NCBI RefSeq assembly: GCF_900089605.1
Contig: NZ_LT594324.1
Span: 1,054,001-1,118,000 of the forward strand
Direction of reading: 5' to 3'
Length of the DNA: 64,000 nucleotides
DNA from: Micromonospora narathiwatensis
GTDB lineage: Bacteria > Actinomycetota > Actinomycetes > Mycobacteriales > Micromonosporaceae
Position numbers and translations under genes: made by a program. The notes beneath the pieces are model-generated. The model worked only from the letters and a program-made list of their open reading frames with translations, made no database searches and was not told the DNA's origin. How positions within the stretch are numbered: the first letter of the stretch is position 1; each line of letters starts with the position of its first letter. Below are positions 62,766 through 64,000 of this stretch, in pieces.

Positions 62766-64000
62766 CCGATCCCGCGCCGGGGTTTCAGCTCGCCCACGAG
62801 CCGGACGGCACGTCGTACACGGTTCGCGAGAACCTGGTCGACATACTCGAGCGTGAGCTGCTCGGACCGTCGGGTGGTCCGGAGGAGCTGTTGGCGGTGA
62901 GCCCGCGCCAGCTTTACCTGGTGGGACATATCGCGCCGGTGAAGTTGACCGAGCCCGATGCCGACCCGGCCGGGTCCGAGGACGGGTATGGCCTTCTCGG
63001 CGTTCGTGCGGATGCGGCGGGTATCCATGCGCAGCGCGGGATCCCGGCCGAGTCTGCCGAGGGGGCCGGCGCCGACGGCGAGGAGGACGACGCCGACGAC
63101 AAGGCTCCGAGGCAGGGGCTGATGATTCCGTCGTCGATGGGGTTGCGGTTCCAGGTGCCGAACGATCTGGCCGAGTTCACGGTGACCGCGTCGTGGGGCA
63201 CCTACGAAAGCGTCAAGACTGGTGAGATCGACCGGCGGGGCCAGGCGGTGCGGCGATATCAGCGGACGCCGGTGGCGATCGTTGAGAAGATCGCGGTGGC
63301 CGAGCTGACGCCGGGCCGAACGTACACGCGGGTGCTGACCGGGCAGATCTGCCTGCGGATCGACACCTACGACGACATCCGGTTCGGTCGGCGACTGATC
63401 GAGATCGCGCTGGTCAATGACCGGGAGACGCCGCCGACAATCCCGGTGCACGAGTGGCTGTTTCAGACGAAGCTGCACGTCGACGCGGGCGATGCTGCGG
63501 TGTTCTTGCCGGTGCGTGACGTGCTCGAGCAGGAGTGGCCGGAGCACGACGACGAGGTGCGGCGGCTGCATTTGCAGTACCGGAACCGGCTGGAGTTCGC
63601 GGTCGGGCGGACCTGCTCGGTCGATTGGCAGGTCGAGCCGGGGGCGCGGCGGGCGACGGCGGTGTGGACGACGTGGCTGCCGGTCGCGGAGACACCGCAG
63701 ACGCAGGCGCGGTCGGTGACGGGCGCGATGCTGGGCATGGACGCGCTCGGCAAGGCCAGCCCTGAGCAGGTTCGTGACGGGCTCGCCCCGCTGGTGGACG
63801 GGTACCGGACCTGGCTGGAGGGTGAGGCGGCGAAGGCGGCGCAGCTTCCGGATCATCTGCGGGAGTTGGCCGAAGAGGTCGTGGACGAGGCGCGCGCGGC
63901 GCAGCAGCGGCTGGCCGACGGTCTGGCGCATGTGGTGGCTGATCCGGAGGCGTTCGCGTGCTTTCGGTTCATGAACGAGGTCATGCGGGACCAGCGGGTC
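62762..64000 (+). CDS. drmA: DISARM helicase DrmA (3' truncated by window end)
   Basis: The GTG at 62762 overlaps the drmMI stop (GTGA), and 413 codons are open to the right edge. The N-terminal region (YTVRENLVDILERELLGPSG) and the following beta-rich block match DrmA, whose helicase motifs come later and lie outside the window. drmB and drmC are expected next on the same strand. The assignment rests on the N-terminal pattern and the drmD-drmMI-drmA order. Confidence 0.85.
   Translation, partial: MTDPAPGFQLAHEPDGTSYTVRENLVDILERELLGPSGGPEELLAVSPRQLYLVGHIAPVKLTEPDADPAGSEDGYGLLGVRADAAGIHAQRGIPAESAEGAGADGEEDDADDKAPRQGLMIPSSMGLRFQVPNDLAEFTVTASWGTYESVKTGEIDRRGQAVRRYQRTPVAIVEKIAVAELTPGRTYTRVLTGQICLRIDTYDDIRFGRRLIEIALVNDRETPPTIPVHEWLFQTKLHVDAGDAAVFLPVRDVLEQEWPEHDDEVRRLHLQYRNRLEFAVGRTCSVDWQVEPGARRATAVWTTWLPVAETPQTQARSVTGAMLGMDALGKASPEQVRDGLAPLVDGYRTWLEGEAAKAAQLPDHLRELAEEVVDEARAAQQRLADGLAHVVADPEAFACFRFMNEVMRDQRV

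Noticed and set aside
1..64000. CRISPR array, rRNA operon or complete tRNA gene
   Set aside because: No regularly spaced repeats other than the 18-bp tandem repeat were seen, and no complete cloverleaf or rRNA signature was found by eye.

Overview
The window is about 64 kb of high-GC actinobacterial DNA, most likely from Micromonosporaceae or a close relative. The basis for this is pervasive G/C third positions, many GTG starts, 1-4 bp stop/start overlaps, a LysM plus winged-helix/BTAD membrane protein, an FxLD-type class I lanthipeptide cluster, a trypsin/trypco2 pair and a class 1 DISARM locus. Genus and species cannot be fixed from the sequence alone.

Layout. (1) 1-4.9 kb: a membrane-anchored LysM/BTAD protein, cut by the left edge, followed by two coupled unknown genes. 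(2) 4.9-15 kb, minus strand: an FxLD lanthipeptide operon. It holds the 52-residue precursor (14091-14249, missing from a gene list with a long-ORF cutoff), a full-length LanB dehydratase, a LanC cyclase, a SpaB_C-like/PIMT-type methyltransferase fusion, a helical-repeat protein and a RelA/SpoT-domain nucleotidyltransferase. Successive genes overlap by 1-4 bp. Two small coupled genes lie upstream of the precursor. A divergent XRE/helical-repeat regulator coupled to a phosphotransferase (15.5-17.9 kb) is the likely control module. (3) 18.1-29.4 kb, minus strand: a tight four-gene operon of DUF3883-containing helicase, DUF1156 DNA methyltransferase, GmrSD-like DUF262/DUF1524 nuclease and Swt1-HEPN/DUF499 ATPase. 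It reads as a modification-based anti-phage system. A divergent SNF2 helicase follows (29.6-32.3 kb). (4) 32.3-53 kb: a mosaic defence/scar region. It contains a long inverted repeat, broken NIPSNAP, WD40, DUF4268 and transposase genes, a secreted HNH nuclease, a KAP P-loop NTPase, a trypsin-like/trypco2 pair, an EVE-like/HNH protein and a NADAR protein with an unknown partner. (5) 52.9-64 kb: a tRNA-3'-end-like sequence and a perfect terminator hairpin, then a tyrosine recombinase, an unknown 381-aa gene and the start of a class 1 DISARM system (drmD, drmMI, drmA; drmA runs off the right edge).

How the parts work together. The lanthipeptide operon should make a dehydrated, cyclised peptide that the PIMT-like enzyme may further modify at an Asp-Gly site. 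The role of the alarmone-synthetase-like protein in the same operon is unknown and interesting. Most of the remainder is nucleic-acid surveillance. Two independent methyltransferase-plus-helicase systems, several HNH-type nucleases, a HEPN RNase candidate and conflict-type NTPase and protease modules sit together, and the interspersed pseudogenes and recombinase indicate repeated gain and decay.
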